This document shows positions 34,252 to 42,769 of a stretch of 64,000 nucleotides of DNA, piece by piece; the first letter of the stretch is position 1, and every line of letters starts with the position of its first letter. The position numbers were made by a program, and so were the translations under genes. The stretch is from an uncultured Lachnospiraceae bacterium (GTDB lineage Bacteria; Bacillota; Clostridia; Lachnospirales; Lachnospiraceae): assembly GCA_910584945.1 (NCBI GenBank), contig CAJUDY010000004.1, forward strand, positions 62,001 to 126,000, written 5' to 3'. The notes under the pieces were generated by a model. The model did no database searches and was not told the origin of the DNA. It saw only the letters and a program-made list of their open reading frames with translations.

Positions 34252-35370
34252 ATGAAATACATAATCAAAGAGCAGGAATGCGGATATCTGTTGAAAAACG
34301 GCGTACTGAAAAAACTACTGTTCGCCGGGAAATACAATTTTTATTCCTGGATGGGATATGAGTTAAAGATCGTGTCCATGATCGGGAAGGTGGATACCGG
34401 AAAGTTTCCGGCGGAGCTTCTGATGAAGCATCCGGACTTTGCCTCCCGGGTGGTGCGGGTGCAGATTCCGGACAACTGCATCGGCATGCATCTGGTGGAC
34501 GGCGTGTACCGTCAGTTCCTGCTGGAAGGAGAGGCGCTCTACTGGAACGTTTATGAGACCAACGAGATCCGGCTGATCGATGTGACCGGCACACAGATCA
34601 CGGAAGACCAGGTGCCGGGGATGTACCGGCATCTGATTCCCGCCCGGATGTACAAAAAGATCGTCGTCGGCGACGGAGAGACCGGACTTTTGTATATCGA
34701 CAGCCGTTATGCCGAGCAGCTTGACTGTGGCGTCTACTACTACTGGATCTACGCCCACGAAGTGTCCTGCAAGATCTTCAATCTGAAGATTCAGCAGCTG
34801 GACATCTCCGGTCAGGAGATCTTAAGCTCCGACAAGGTGGGCGTCCGTCTGAACATTCTGTGCAGCTATCGAATCACGGACCCGGTATCCCTGGTGCAGA
34901 AAATGGAGGGCGCCGGAAAGCTTCTCTACACGAAGATTCAGCTGCTGGCCAGAGAGTATGTGGGGCAGTACCGGCTGGATGAGCTGCTCGCCCAGAAGGA
35001 GGCCATCGGAAAATGGCTGTATGAGCAGATGAAAGCGCTGGAGACCGAGTACTGTGTGGAGATCCTGGATGTGGGCATCAAAGACATCATCTTGCCGGGA
35101 GAGATTCGGGACATCATGAACACCGTCCTGGTGGCGGAGAAAAAGGCCCAGGCCAACGTCATCATGCGCCGGGAAGAAGTCGCTTCCACCAGAAGTCTTC
35201 TGAACACCGCGAAGTTGATGGAAGAGAACCAGATCCTCTATCGGCTGAAAGAACTGGAGTACCTGGAGCGAATCTGCGACAAAGTGGGTTCCATTTCCGT
35301 GAGCGGCGGCGGGAACATCCTGGAGCAGCTTATGGGGCTTGCGCTTCCCAAAGAGACAAAGGCGTCTTAG
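34252..35370 (+). CDS. Slipin (SPFH/Band 7) with three N-terminal beta repeats, RNA-repair type
   Basis: A 372-residue protein. Three repeats of a short beta module come first: CGYLLKNGVLKKLLFAGKY, then NCIGMHLVDGVYRQFLLEG and TGLLYIDSRYAEQLDCGVY. An SPFH domain follows from about residue 195 (DISGQEILSSDKVGVRLNIL) with a helical C terminus. Ordinary slipins start with a membrane hairpin; this one does not. The repeat-plus-SPFH layout matches slipins I recall beside rtcB in Pseudomonas-like RNA-repair loci. AAAGGGGAG precedes ATG 34252. The tRNA-like RNA lies 240 nt upstream. No rtcB, rtcA or ro60 is in the window. Confidence 0.82.
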   Translation: MKYIIKEQECGYLLKNGVLKKLLFAGKYNFYSWMGYELKIVSMIGKVDTGKFPAELLMKHPDFASRVVRVQIPDNCIGMHLVDGVYRQFLLEGEALYWNVYETNEIRLIDVTGTQITEDQVPGMYRHLIPARMYKKIVVGDGETGLLYIDSRYAEQLDCGVYYYWIYAHEVSCKIFNLKIQQLDISGQEILSSDKVGVRLNILCSYRITDPVSLVQKMEGAGKLLYTKIQLLAREYVGQYRLDELLAQKEAIGKWLYEQMKALETEYCVEILDVGIKDIILPGEIRDIMNTVLVAEKKAQANVIMRREEVASTRSLLNTAKLMEENQILYRLKELEYLERICDKVGSISVSGGGNILEQLMGLALPKETKAS

Positions 35371-35372
35371 AA

Positions 35373-35410
35373 GACAGGCGGAGAGATTTAAACAGGTCTC
35401 TCCGCCTGTC
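35373..35410. terminator. Bidirectional terminator between slipin and araC-type genes
   Basis: GACAGGCGGAGAGA (35373-35386) pairs perfectly with TCTCTCCGCCTGTC (35397-35410). The stop codon of the minus-strand regulator lies in the loop, and part of its coding end forms one arm. It lacks long T runs but separates two convergent genes. Confidence 0.7.
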
Positions 35411-36260
35411 CCTGGCTTCGGTATTCGGTGGGGGATACCCCCTTCTGTTTTTTGAAAATCCGGCTGAAATACAGTGGATTGTCGTAACCGACGATGGCGC
35501 CGATCTCCGTGACGTTGTAGTTGGTCGTCTCAAGGAGGACCTGGGCGTTGGCCATACGCCGTTCCACGAGGTACTGCATGGGGGTGGTATGAGCATATTG
35601 CTTGAAATTGCGGATAAACCAGCTGACGCTCATTCCCCTCGACGCGGCGTAAGCTTCGATGTTGATCTCGGTATTATAATGATCATTGAAATACTGCAGG
35701 ACCTGTTCCATCTCGGCATCCAGATAGGCGTCTTTGCGCCGATGATCTTTTAACAGCTGCCGACGGATCTGAATCAAAAGCTCCAGAAGCAGCAGTGTCA
35801 GAAGCTCCGGGTAGCAAGTCTGACAGATCTGCAGTTCCTGAATCATCTGTTTGAAAATCCTTGTATACTCCAGAGAGGTTCCGGTGGAAATGACACGCAT
35901 ATCGTTGGTAATGCCGTAGTGCCGGAGAATATTGGTCACATTGTTCCCTGTAAAATGCACCCAGTAGACTTCCGTCTGATCAGCTCCGTAGTAGATATAT
36001 CGCTGGGGTTCCTTGGGCCGGTAGAGCACCATCTGTCCGGCGGTCACGACCGTGTCCTGTTCGCTTTTGTCAAAATAAAAGTGCGCTTTTCCGGAGGCGA
36101 CATACAAAAGCTGAAAATCCCATCTGCCCCTGGGCCGGTGGGTGGGCAGCTTCGGGCGGGTGTACAGGTGATAGGTTCCGCAGCTTCCCACAATCAGCGG
36201 TCTGCTCTTATCCTTAAAGTCCACCACAGAACGGTTCAGGTATGCGGAATTGATATACAT
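35388..36260 (-). CDS. AraC-family transcriptional regulator of the galactoside module
   Basis: A 290-residue regulator. The N-terminal cupin (residues 30-120; WDFQLLYVASGKAHFYF) should bind a sugar. Two C-terminal helix-turn-helix motifs span about residues 185-285, with the signature NVTEIGAIVGYDNPLYFSRIFKKQKGVSPTEYR, quoted in part as YFSRIFKKQKGVSPTEYR. The start at 36260 has AAAGGAGGG upstream; a longer frame lacks one. It is divergent from lacZ and its symporter, so it most likely activates them from the intergenic region in response to a galactoside. Confidence 0.9.
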   Translation of the reverse strand: MYINSAYLNRSVVDFKDKSRPLIVGSCGTYHLYTRPKLPTHRPRGRWDFQLLYVASGKAHFYFDKSEQDTVVTAGQMVLYRPKEPQRYIYYGADQTEVYWVHFTGNNVTNILRHYGITNDMRVISTGTSLEYTRIFKQMIQELQICQTCYPELLTLLLLELLIQIRRQLLKDHRRKDAYLDAEMEQVLQYFNDHYNTEINIEAYAASRGMSVSWFIRNFKQYAHTTPMQYLVERRMANAQVLLETTNYNVTEIGAIVGYDNPLYFSRIFKKQKGVSPTEYRSQGQAERPV

Positions 36261-36290
36261 GAAATATCCCTCCTTTCTCTTCTGACCCTG

Positions 36291-36513
36291 TGATACCACG
36301 GATTGCTTCGCATTTCATGCTCCCGCGTCTCCGTTCCACTACGGTCGGCGCTGAGCAAACATCCACTGGACGTTTAGCGCCCTAAAACACCTCAAATCCG
36401 CTCATTTTTCTGTGAAAAATGGCTACTTTTCGGTGTTTTGCGGGTCCCAAGGTCAAAAATCCTCCTGCAAGCTCACTTGTATTGGACTTTTTGACCTTTT
36501 GACCCTGGTATCA
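36291..36513. repeat. MITE-like hairpin cluster between the araC-type gene and lacZ
   Basis: The interval is bounded by TGATACCA (36291-36298) and its complement TGGTATCA (36506-36513). Inside are three nested stems. GGCGCT pairs with AGCGCC (36347-36381). AAAACACC pairs with GGTGTTTT, enclosing CATTTTT/AAAAATG (36384-36439). AAGGTCAAAAA pairs with TTTTTGACCTT (36449-36498). The direct repeat TGACCCTG occurs at 36283 and 36500. This looks like a non-coding mobile palindrome inserted in the regulatory gap; similar motifs are, to my memory, common in Lachnospiraceae genomes. It fills most of the 373-nt gap. Confidence 0.6.
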
Positions 36514-36551
36514 TTGTATCATTTTGTGCATGTTTTGTCTAATGCTGTCTA

Positions 36552-36580
36552 TGGACGAATCCCAATCTGTTCTCTATAAT
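36552..36580 (+). promoter_or_regulatory. Promoter for lacZ
   Basis: A perfect TATAAT at 36575-36580 lies 17 nt after TGGACG (36552-36557), a poor -35 with four of six matches. A weak -35 fits an activator-dependent promoter under the divergent AraC-type protein. The start codon is 54 nt further on. Confidence 0.65.
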
Positions 36581-36633
36581 AAAATTACCAATCAACAGTG
36601 ACGTGAAAAATAGAAAACAGGAGGTTTATTAGT

Positions 36634-39600
36634 ATGATTGTTCCGCGACACTACGAAGACGTAAGCATGCTTCACGAGAACACCATGCCGGCCAGGGCGT
36701 ACTATGTCCCGGCGTCCGTGCGGATGGATACCCTTGTGGAGCGCCGGGAAGATTCCGACCGGCTGAAGCTTTTGAACGGCGAGTGGAATTTCCGGTATTA
36801 TGAGAGTATCTATGATTTGGAGGATCTCTTTTACGAGAAGGATTATGACGTCTCTTCCTACGACCGGATTCCAGTGCCGGGGGTATGGCAGACGGCGGGC
36901 TATGACCGCCATCAGTATTCGAACATCCGCTATCCGTTCCCCTTTGATCCGCCCTATGTGCCCCAGGACAACCCCTGCGGCGCCTATGTGCATGAATTCG
37001 ACTTTCACAAAGATCCGACGGCGCCCAAAGTCTATCTGAATTTTGAAGGCGTGGATTCCTGCTTCTATGTGTGGCTGAACGGGACCTATGCGGGCTATAG
37101 TCAGGTATCCCACTGCACCAGTGAGTTCGACGTGAGCGATTTGCTGGAGGAGGGCGGGAACCGGCTGGCCGTGCTGGTGCTCAAGTGGTGCGACGGAAGC
37201 TATCTGGAGGATCAGGACAAATTCCGGATGAGCGGCATCTTCCGGGATGTCTATCTGCTGAAGCGCCCCGAAAAGGCAGTCCGGGATTACTTTGTGAAGA
37301 CGAAGATCAGGGAAAAGACGGCGGAAGTGTCGGTGGAGATCGCTTACTTTCAGGAGCCGGTTCCAGTGACGGCGTCCCTCTATGACAAAGACAATCAACT
37401 GGCGGACCAGGCCATGTGTCAGGGCAACTGTCTGCATCTGGAGATTCCAGATCCTGTTCTCTGGAACACGGAATCGCCGTATCTCTATACGCTGGTGCTG
37501 GATACCGGGTCCGAGGTCATCACGGACCATGTGGGACTGCGCACCATAGACATTCAGGAAAAAGCGGTCCGGCTGAATGGGAAGAAGATCGTCTTCCGGG
37601 GCGTCAACCGTCATGATTCCGACCCGGTCACAGGCCCTGCGGTAAATTTGGAACAGATGATGAAAGATCTAACCCTGATGAAACGGCACAACATCAACGC
37701 CATCCGGGCCAGCCACTATCCCAATTCCCCGGTTTTCTGCGAGCTGTGCGATAAGTACGGATTTCTGATGGTCGACGAAGCGGACCTGGAAAGCCATGGG
37801 CCGGTGGAAATCTATCACCGGGACAACAGCGACGCCAATAAGTTCGACCAGTGGAACCAGTATATCGCCGATGATCCCATGTGGGAGGCATCCATCCTGG
37901 ACCGGGTGGAGCGGATGGTGGAGCGGGATAAGAACCGTCCCTGTATCGTCATCTGGTCCATGGGGAACGAGAGCGCCTACGGCTGCAATTTCGAAAAAGC
38001 GCTCCGATTTACCAAAGAATACGATCCTTCCCGCCTGACTCACTATGAAAGCGCCAGATACAAAAAAAGCGGCGTGCAGTACGACTTTTCCTGCCTCGAT
38101 CTGTACAGCCGGATGTATCCTTCCTTTGAAGAACTAAAGGAGTATCTGGAAAACGATCCAAAGAAGCCCTGTATTCTCTGTGAGTACTGCCATTCCATGG
38201 GCAACGGCCCCGGAGATCTGGAGGATTATTTTGAATTGTTTCAGAAGGAAGCGGTTATGTGCGGGGGTTTTGTCTGGGAATGGTGCGACCATGCCGTCGC
38301 CCATGGCTCCACGCCGGAAGGCAGGAAAATCTATCATTACGGCGGAGATCACGGAGAAGAGATTCACGACGGCAACTTCTGTATGGACGGCCTGGTATAT
38401 CCGGATCGGACGCCCCATACCGGACTTCTGGAATACCGGAACGTCTATCGTCCGGTACGGGTGGTGTCTTTTGATCAGGAGACCGGAAGACTTACCCTTC
38501 GAAACTATATGGATTTTACCGATCTGAAAGATTACATCCGGATTTACTACGAGGTAAGCTGCGACGGTATCTGTCGGGATACGGGAATTCTTCCGGACTT
38601 TTCCGTGAGACCGGGGGAGACCGGCAGTACCCTGCTTTCCATCCGGGTTCCGGAACGGGGAAAAGCGTATCTGAAGCTCTTCTATCATCGAAGAGAAGCG
38701 GAGGCTCTTGTTCCGGCAGAGCAACTGTTGGGATATGAGGAGATTCTTCTTGAGACGGGTGATAACCGGAACCAAGAAGCCTTGAAGCTTCTGCGTCCCG
38801 GGGAGGAACGTAAAGGAGATCTGCGTGTGGAGGAAGATGACCGGAGCGTTCGAATCAAAGGGGCGGACTTTACGTATGTATATGAGAAGAGAAGCGGATT
38901 ATTTTCCAGCATCCAGTATGGGGGAAGAGAATATCTCGACCGGCCCATGGAGTTGAATATCTGGCGCGCGCCCACGGACAACGACATGTATATAAAGAAC
39001 GAGTGGAAGAGAGCGCAGTATGACAAATCTTACGCCCGGGCGTATGAGACACAGATTCTTCAGACCGATCAGCGTGTGAAGCTGAAAAGCCGTCTCTCGC
39101 TGGCCGCGGACACCATACAGCCCATATTGAGAGCGGAGGCGGTCTGGACCTTGGACGCCCGGGGCGGGATCGACGTGACGTTCCAGGTACATCGGGATAT
39201 GGAGTTCCCGGAGCTTCCAAGATTCGGAATTCGGCTGTTCCTGAATCGGAAACTGGATCAGGTCCGTTACTGCGGTTTGGGACCCTATGAGAGCTATCGG
39301 GATAAATGCCGGGCGGCTCTGTACGGTCAGTATGATTCCTCCGTCCAGGGACTGATGGAAGATTATATCCGGCCTCAGGAGAACGGAAGCCATCTGGGCT
39401 GCGACTATGTGGAGCTGACAAATGAGGACTTCGGTCTTACCGCCGCGTCCAGGCGTCCTTTCTCGTTCCAGGCGTCCGTCTATCCCCAGGAGGAGCTGGA
39501 ACGAAAAGCACATAATTATGAGCTCATGCCCTGCGGCAGCACGGTGCTCTGCCTGGACTACGCCCAGAACGGAATCGGCTCCAACAGCTGCGGGCCGCTG

Positions 39601-39675
39601 GTTTTAAAACAATATCGATTTGACGAGGAGACATTTACCTTTCATATAAAGCTTGTGCCATTTATCAACCACTAA
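36634..39675 (+). CDS. lacZ: Beta-galactosidase, glycoside hydrolase family 2
   Basis: A 1013-residue GH2 enzyme with the five-domain LacZ layout: sugar-binding domain (PVPGVWQTAGYDRHQYSN), immunoglobulin-like domains, a TIM barrel from about residue 310 (FRGVNRHDSDPVTGPAVN), and the C-terminal small chain (FGIRLFLNRKLDQVRYCGLGPYESY, in part GLGPYESYRDK). The acid/base is Glu446 in MGNESAYG and the nucleophile Glu517 in ILCEYCHSMGNGPGD. There is no signal peptide, so it acts in the cytoplasm on imported lactose or other galactosides. A symporter gene follows. AGGAGG precedes ATG 36634. Confidence 0.95.
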   Translation: MIVPRHYEDVSMLHENTMPARAYYVPASVRMDTLVERREDSDRLKLLNGEWNFRYYESIYDLEDLFYEKDYDVSSYDRIPVPGVWQTAGYDRHQYSNIRYPFPFDPPYVPQDNPCGAYVHEFDFHKDPTAPKVYLNFEGVDSCFYVWLNGTYAGYSQVSHCTSEFDVSDLLEEGGNRLAVLVLKWCDGSYLEDQDKFRMSGIFRDVYLLKRPEKAVRDYFVKTKIREKTAEVSVEIAYFQEPVPVTASLYDKDNQLADQAMCQGNCLHLEIPDPVLWNTESPYLYTLVLDTGSEVITDHVGLRTIDIQEKAVRLNGKKIVFRGVNRHDSDPVTGPAVNLEQMMKDLTLMKRHNINAIRASHYPNSPVFCELCDKYGFLMVDEADLESHGPVEIYHRDNSDANKFDQWNQYIADDPMWEASILDRVERMVERDKNRPCIVIWSMGNESAYGCNFEKALRFTKEYDPSRLTHYESARYKKSGVQYDFSCLDLYSRMYPSFEELKEYLENDPKKPCILCEYCHSMGNGPGDLEDYFELFQKEAVMCGGFVWEWCDHAVAHGSTPEGRKIYHYGGDHGEEIHDGNFCMDGLVYPDRTPHTGLLEYRNVYRPVRVVSFDQETGRLTLRNYMDFTDLKDYIRIYYEVSCDGICRDTGILPDFSVRPGETGSTLLSIRVPERGKAYLKLFYHRREAEALVPAEQLLGYEEILLETGDNRNQEALKLLRPGEERKGDLRVEEDDRSVRIKGADFTYVYEKRSGLFSSIQYGGREYLDRPMELNIWRAPTDNDMYIKNEWKRAQYDKSYARAYETQILQTDQRVKLKSRLSLAADTIQPILRAEAVWTLDARGGIDVTFQVHRDMEFPELPRFGIRLFLNRKLDQVRYCGLGPYESYRDKCRAALYGQYDSSVQGLMEDYIRPQENGSHLGCDYVELTNEDFGLTAASRRPFSFQASVYPQEELERKAHNYELMPCGSTVLCLDYAQNGIGSNSCGPLVLKQYRFDEETFTFHIKLVPFINH

Positions 39676-39774
39676 CCGAATAACCATCTGCGGGGGAGGG
39701 CGTCCCAGCATGCATCAATCCGGAAACGGGCGCCTTTCACCTGCAGAATGTGTATAAAGAAAGGAGCATATTTT

Positions 39775-41172
39775 ATGCAGGAAAAAACGTATTTAAAATG
39801 GTACAACAAAGTGGGATATGGTTCCGGAGATATCGCTGGAAATGTGGTATATGCATTCCTGTCCTCCTTTGTAATGATCTATCTGACCAACACGGTGGGA
39901 TTGAATCCCGGTATTGTGGGCACGCTGATCGCCGCGTCGAAAGTCTTTGACGGTGTCACGGATATTTTCTTCGGGGCGATGATTGACAAGACAAAGACAA
40001 GGCTTGGAAAGGCAAGGCCCTGGATGCTCTACGCGTATATCGGCTGCGCAGTTACGCTGGCCGCCATCTTCGCCATCCCGGTGGATCTGGGAAAGACGTC
40101 GCAGTATGCCTGGTTCTTTATCGCTTACACGCTGTTAAACGCAGTATTCTACACGGCGAATAACATTGCCTATTCCGCTCTGACCGCTCTGGTGACTAGG
40201 AACAGCAAGGAGCGGGTGCAGATGGGGTCTTATCGCTTTATCTTTGCTTTCGGCACCAGCCTTTTGATCCAGTCGGTCACCTTACGGGCGGTTGCCGCCT
40301 GCGGCGGCGGAGCAGTGGGCTGGCGTACCGTAGCCATCCTCTACGCGCTGATCGGCCTTCTGGTAAATACGGTCTCTGCTCTGTCTGTGAAAGAACTTTC
40401 AGAGGAGGAATTAAATGAAGATTCCGGTGAGAACGTCCAGGCAGCGGAAGAGAAGTACGGCCTTGCGACAGCGGCCAGACTGGTGATCTCCAATAAGTAC
40501 TATCTGATGATCTGCGGCGTGTACATCCTCCAGCAGGTGTACACCACCATGCTGAACATGGGCATCTATTATATGACCTATGTGCTGAAGAATGAAAACC
40601 TGTACGGGGTATTTTCCTGGGCCATCAATATCCCTCTGATCGCGGCGCTGGTCTTTACGCCTACGCTGGTGGCCAGATGGAAGGGCATGTACAAGTTGAA
40701 CTTAAGGGGTTATATGCTGGGCACCTTCGGCCGGGCCATGGTGGTGGCGGCAGGATATCTTGGAAGCATTCCGCTGATGCTTCTCTTCACCGGCGTGGCG
40801 GCTCTTGGTCAGGGCCCCTGGCAGGGAGATATGAACGCGGTCATCGCTTCCTGTTCGGAGTATACCTATCTGACGAAGCATAAACGGGTGGACGGAACCA
40901 TGTACTCCTGTACGTCCCTCGGCGTCAAACTGGGCGGAGGACTGGGAACCGCGGTTGCGGGCCTGATGCTGGCCGCCAGCGGATTCGACGGCAGTCTGGC
41001 CGTGCAGCCGGAATCCTGTATGCAGATGCTCTACCTGATGTATCTTTGGATTCCGCTGTTCATCAGCCTCCTGATCACTTTTGTGCTCTCGAAGATGAAC
41101 GTGGAAGGGGCCAACGCAGAACTGAAGGCACAGCAGGCTTTCCAGGAAGCACCCGGAGGAAGAAATTTTTAG
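39775..41172 (+). CDS. GPH-type sugar:cation symporter (MFS)
   Basis: A 465-residue transporter with twelve predicted membrane segments. VGYGSGDIAGNVVYAFLSSF and DPFFG-like FDGVTDIFFGAMIDKTKTRLGKARPW (in part DKTKTRLGKARPW) are hallmarks of the glycoside-pentoside-hexuronide family, which includes LacS and MelB. Likely substrate is a beta-galactoside, given the lacZ gene 100 nt upstream and the AraC-type regulator. No IIA-type regulatory tail is present. AAAGGAGC precedes ATG 39775. Confidence 0.9.
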   Translation: MQEKTYLKWYNKVGYGSGDIAGNVVYAFLSSFVMIYLTNTVGLNPGIVGTLIAASKVFDGVTDIFFGAMIDKTKTRLGKARPWMLYAYIGCAVTLAAIFAIPVDLGKTSQYAWFFIAYTLLNAVFYTANNIAYSALTALVTRNSKERVQMGSYRFIFAFGTSLLIQSVTLRAVAACGGGAVGWRTVAILYALIGLLVNTVSALSVKELSEEELNEDSGENVQAAEEKYGLATAARLVISNKYYLMICGVYILQQVYTTMLNMGIYYMTYVLKNENLYGVFSWAINIPLIAALVFTPTLVARWKGMYKLNLRGYMLGTFGRAMVVAAGYLGSIPLMLLFTGVAALGQGPWQGDMNAVIASCSEYTYLTKHKRVDGTMYSCTSLGVKLGGGLGTAVAGLMLAASGFDGSLAVQPESCMQMLYLMYLWIPLFISLLITFVLSKMNVEGANAELKAQQAFQEAPGGRNF

Positions 41173-41265
41173 ACAGTCCAGGAATTAGATGGAAACGTAT
41201 TTGTGATCAGGCGGTTGTCAGGCTATGATCTGTAATTTCGAACGTCGGAAATCTGCGAAAGCTAC

Positions 41266-41294
41266 TTGAAAAATCTGATCATCTGTGTTATCTT
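41266..41294 (+). promoter_or_regulatory. Promoter of the candidate antisense RNA
   Basis: TTGAAA (41266-41271), a 17-nt spacer, and TATCTT (41289-41294). Transcription would begin near 41301, at the base of a perfect hairpin. Confidence 0.6.
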
Positions 41295-41300
41295 TTAAGT

Positions 41301-41418
41301 CAAATACAGGTATCTGCGCCAACAGATACCTGTCAGTGAGAGCTGCCGTTTGACGGTTAGCCCCATCAAAGTAAAGCAAAATAGCTGCTTACCTGGGTGA
41401 GGATGGGCGGCTATTTTT
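41301..41418 (+). ncRNA. Candidate type I antitoxin RNA
   Basis: From the promoter at 41266-41294, a transcript of about 118 nt would begin with the perfect stem ACAGGTATCTG/CAGATACCTGT (41306-41333). It would end at the terminator AAAATAGC...GCTATTTTT (41378-41418). It runs toward the small minus-strand peptide gene and overlaps its 3' end, including the stop codon. Convergent 3' overlap is the layout of txpA/ratA and bsrG/SR4 type I toxin-antitoxin pairs in Bacillus. Expression is inferred only. Confidence 0.55.
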
Positions 41419-41509
41419 GCGTCTTATTTATATCTTTGCCAAAGGTATATCCGACTCCAAAGCAGGTTAAGCCGAAGCTCAGCACTGCAATTAGTCCTAA
41501 AATATCCAT
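41411..41509 (-). CDS. 32-residue hydrophobic peptide, candidate type I toxin
   Basis: The peptide begins MDILGLIAVLSFGLTCFGVG and ends KDINKTQK: one membrane helix with a basic tail, as in small holin-like type I toxins. A strong GGAAAGGAGGG site sits eight bases before the ATG at 41509. A good promoter at 41621-41649 would give a structured 5' leader of about 105 nt. The stop codon lies inside a bidirectional terminator shared with the antisense RNA. I know no exact family name. It is too short for most gene callers. Confidence 0.65.
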   Translation of the reverse strand: MDILGLIAVLSFGLTCFGVGYTFGKDINKTQK

Positions 41510-41620
41510 GGCTCAGCCCTCCTTTCCAAAAAAACGTCACAATTTGACATCTATGTAATCGGAGATTTCAGTCCCTCCGTAGAGGGCTGACCGCCTGCCA
41601 TCATTGGCAGCACTAAACTA

Positions 41621-41649
41621 ATTCTATCACAGTTTTCCATGGTTTTCAA
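41621..41649 (-). promoter_or_regulatory. Minus-strand promoter of the small peptide gene
   Basis: On the minus strand, TTGAAA (41649-41644), a 17-nt spacer, and TAGAAT (41626-41621). The leader to the peptide start contains TGCCA/TGGCA and CCCTC/GAGGG hairpins, which could control access to the ribosome site. Confidence 0.65.
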
Positions 41650-41699
41650 CAAATTTCAGCAGATACAGCGGTATTTCTTATGCCGCAGGAGGTAATCCC

Positions 41700-42662
41700 A
41701 TGATCTTAAGCGCCAGCCGCCGCACGGACATTCCGGCCTTTTATTCGGAATGGTTTTTTCATAGAATCAAGGAAGGATATCTGGACGTCCGGAATCCCAT
41801 GAATCCCCATCAGATCAGCAGAATCGAGCTTTCGCCCCGGGTGGTGGACTGCATCGTATTCTGGACGAAAAATCCAGGGCCCATGCTGGACCGGCTGGAG
41901 GAACTGCGGGATTATACTTATTATTTTCAGTTTACGCTGACCGGATATGGAAGGGATATGGAGCCAAATCTCCCGGACAAGGAAAAAGTGATGATTCCTT
42001 TGTTCCGGGAGCTGGCATCGCGTCTTGGAAAGGAGCGGGTGATCTGGAGATACGACCCGATTCTCTTTTCCCCGAAGTATTCCATTGATGCTCATTTGAA
42101 AATCTTTGAGAAATATTCCAGGCTGCTGTGCGGCTGTACGGAGAAGTGCGTGATCAGCTTTCTTGATCTCTACGCGAAAAATAAGCGGAGTATGGAGGCT
42201 GCTGGCTACAGAGATCTCCGTTCGGAAGAGCTGCAGCTCTTTGCGGAGCAGATCGCCGGGATGGCCCGTGCAAACGGAATGGTGATGGCGGCCTGCTCAG
42301 AAGAAATAGATCTGAAGGCCTGCGGGATCGTTCCCAATCGCTGTGTGGACCAGGAGTTGATCGAGCGGCTCACCGGGTACCGGATCAAAGCCGGAAAAGA
42401 TAAGGGACAGAGGCCGGCCTGCGGGTGTATCGAGAGCGTGGAGATCGGGGCCTACGATACCTGCAGGAACGGATGCAAGTACTGCTATGCGAATCTCAAT
42501 CCGGCGGCTGTTCGGTATCACCTCAATCTCTATGATCCCCGGTCGCCCCTGCTGTGCAGCGAACCGGTCGGCCCCCGGGACAAGGTGACAAGACGAAAGG
42601 CGGTCTCACTGAAAGGAGAGCCCCTGAACGGGCCGCGGCAGATGAGCTTATTTGAATCTTAA
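41700..42662 (+). CDS. DUF1848 family protein, iron-sulfur/radical-SAM-like
   Basis: A 320-residue protein beginning LSASRRTDIPAFYSEWF, the hallmark of DUF1848. The C-terminal half has cysteines in ACGCIESVEIGAYDTCRNGC and CKYCYANLNP, the latter resembling a radical-SAM or spore-photoproduct-lyase-like cluster site. Family members are predicted to bind an Fe-S cluster; the reaction is unknown. GCAGGAGG precedes ATG 41700. It is separated from the DUF4132 pair by 107 nt and may be an independent unit. Confidence 0.85.
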   Translation: MILSASRRTDIPAFYSEWFFHRIKEGYLDVRNPMNPHQISRIELSPRVVDCIVFWTKNPGPMLDRLEELRDYTYYFQFTLTGYGRDMEPNLPDKEKVMIPLFRELASRLGKERVIWRYDPILFSPKYSIDAHLKIFEKYSRLLCGCTEKCVISFLDLYAKNKRSMEAAGYRDLRSEELQLFAEQIAGMARANGMVMAACSEEIDLKACGIVPNRCVDQELIERLTGYRIKAGKDKGQRPACGCIESVEIGAYDTCRNGCKYCYANLNPAAVRYHLNLYDPRSPLLCSEPVGPRDKVTRRKAVSLKGEPLNGPRQMSLFES

Positions 42663-42769
42663 AATTTTGAAGAGATATCTGAGGACAGTTGTTAAACTGA
42701 CTACAGAATGTTATACTGTCGATATATTCAGCGAGACAAGAAAACTCATCGTTTAGCAGGAGGCTACCT

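Noticed and set aside
41173..41260. Terminator or small gene directly after the symporter
   Set aside because: No convincing stem with a T run and no frame with a ribosome site was seen here. The first clear feature is the antisense promoter at 41266.
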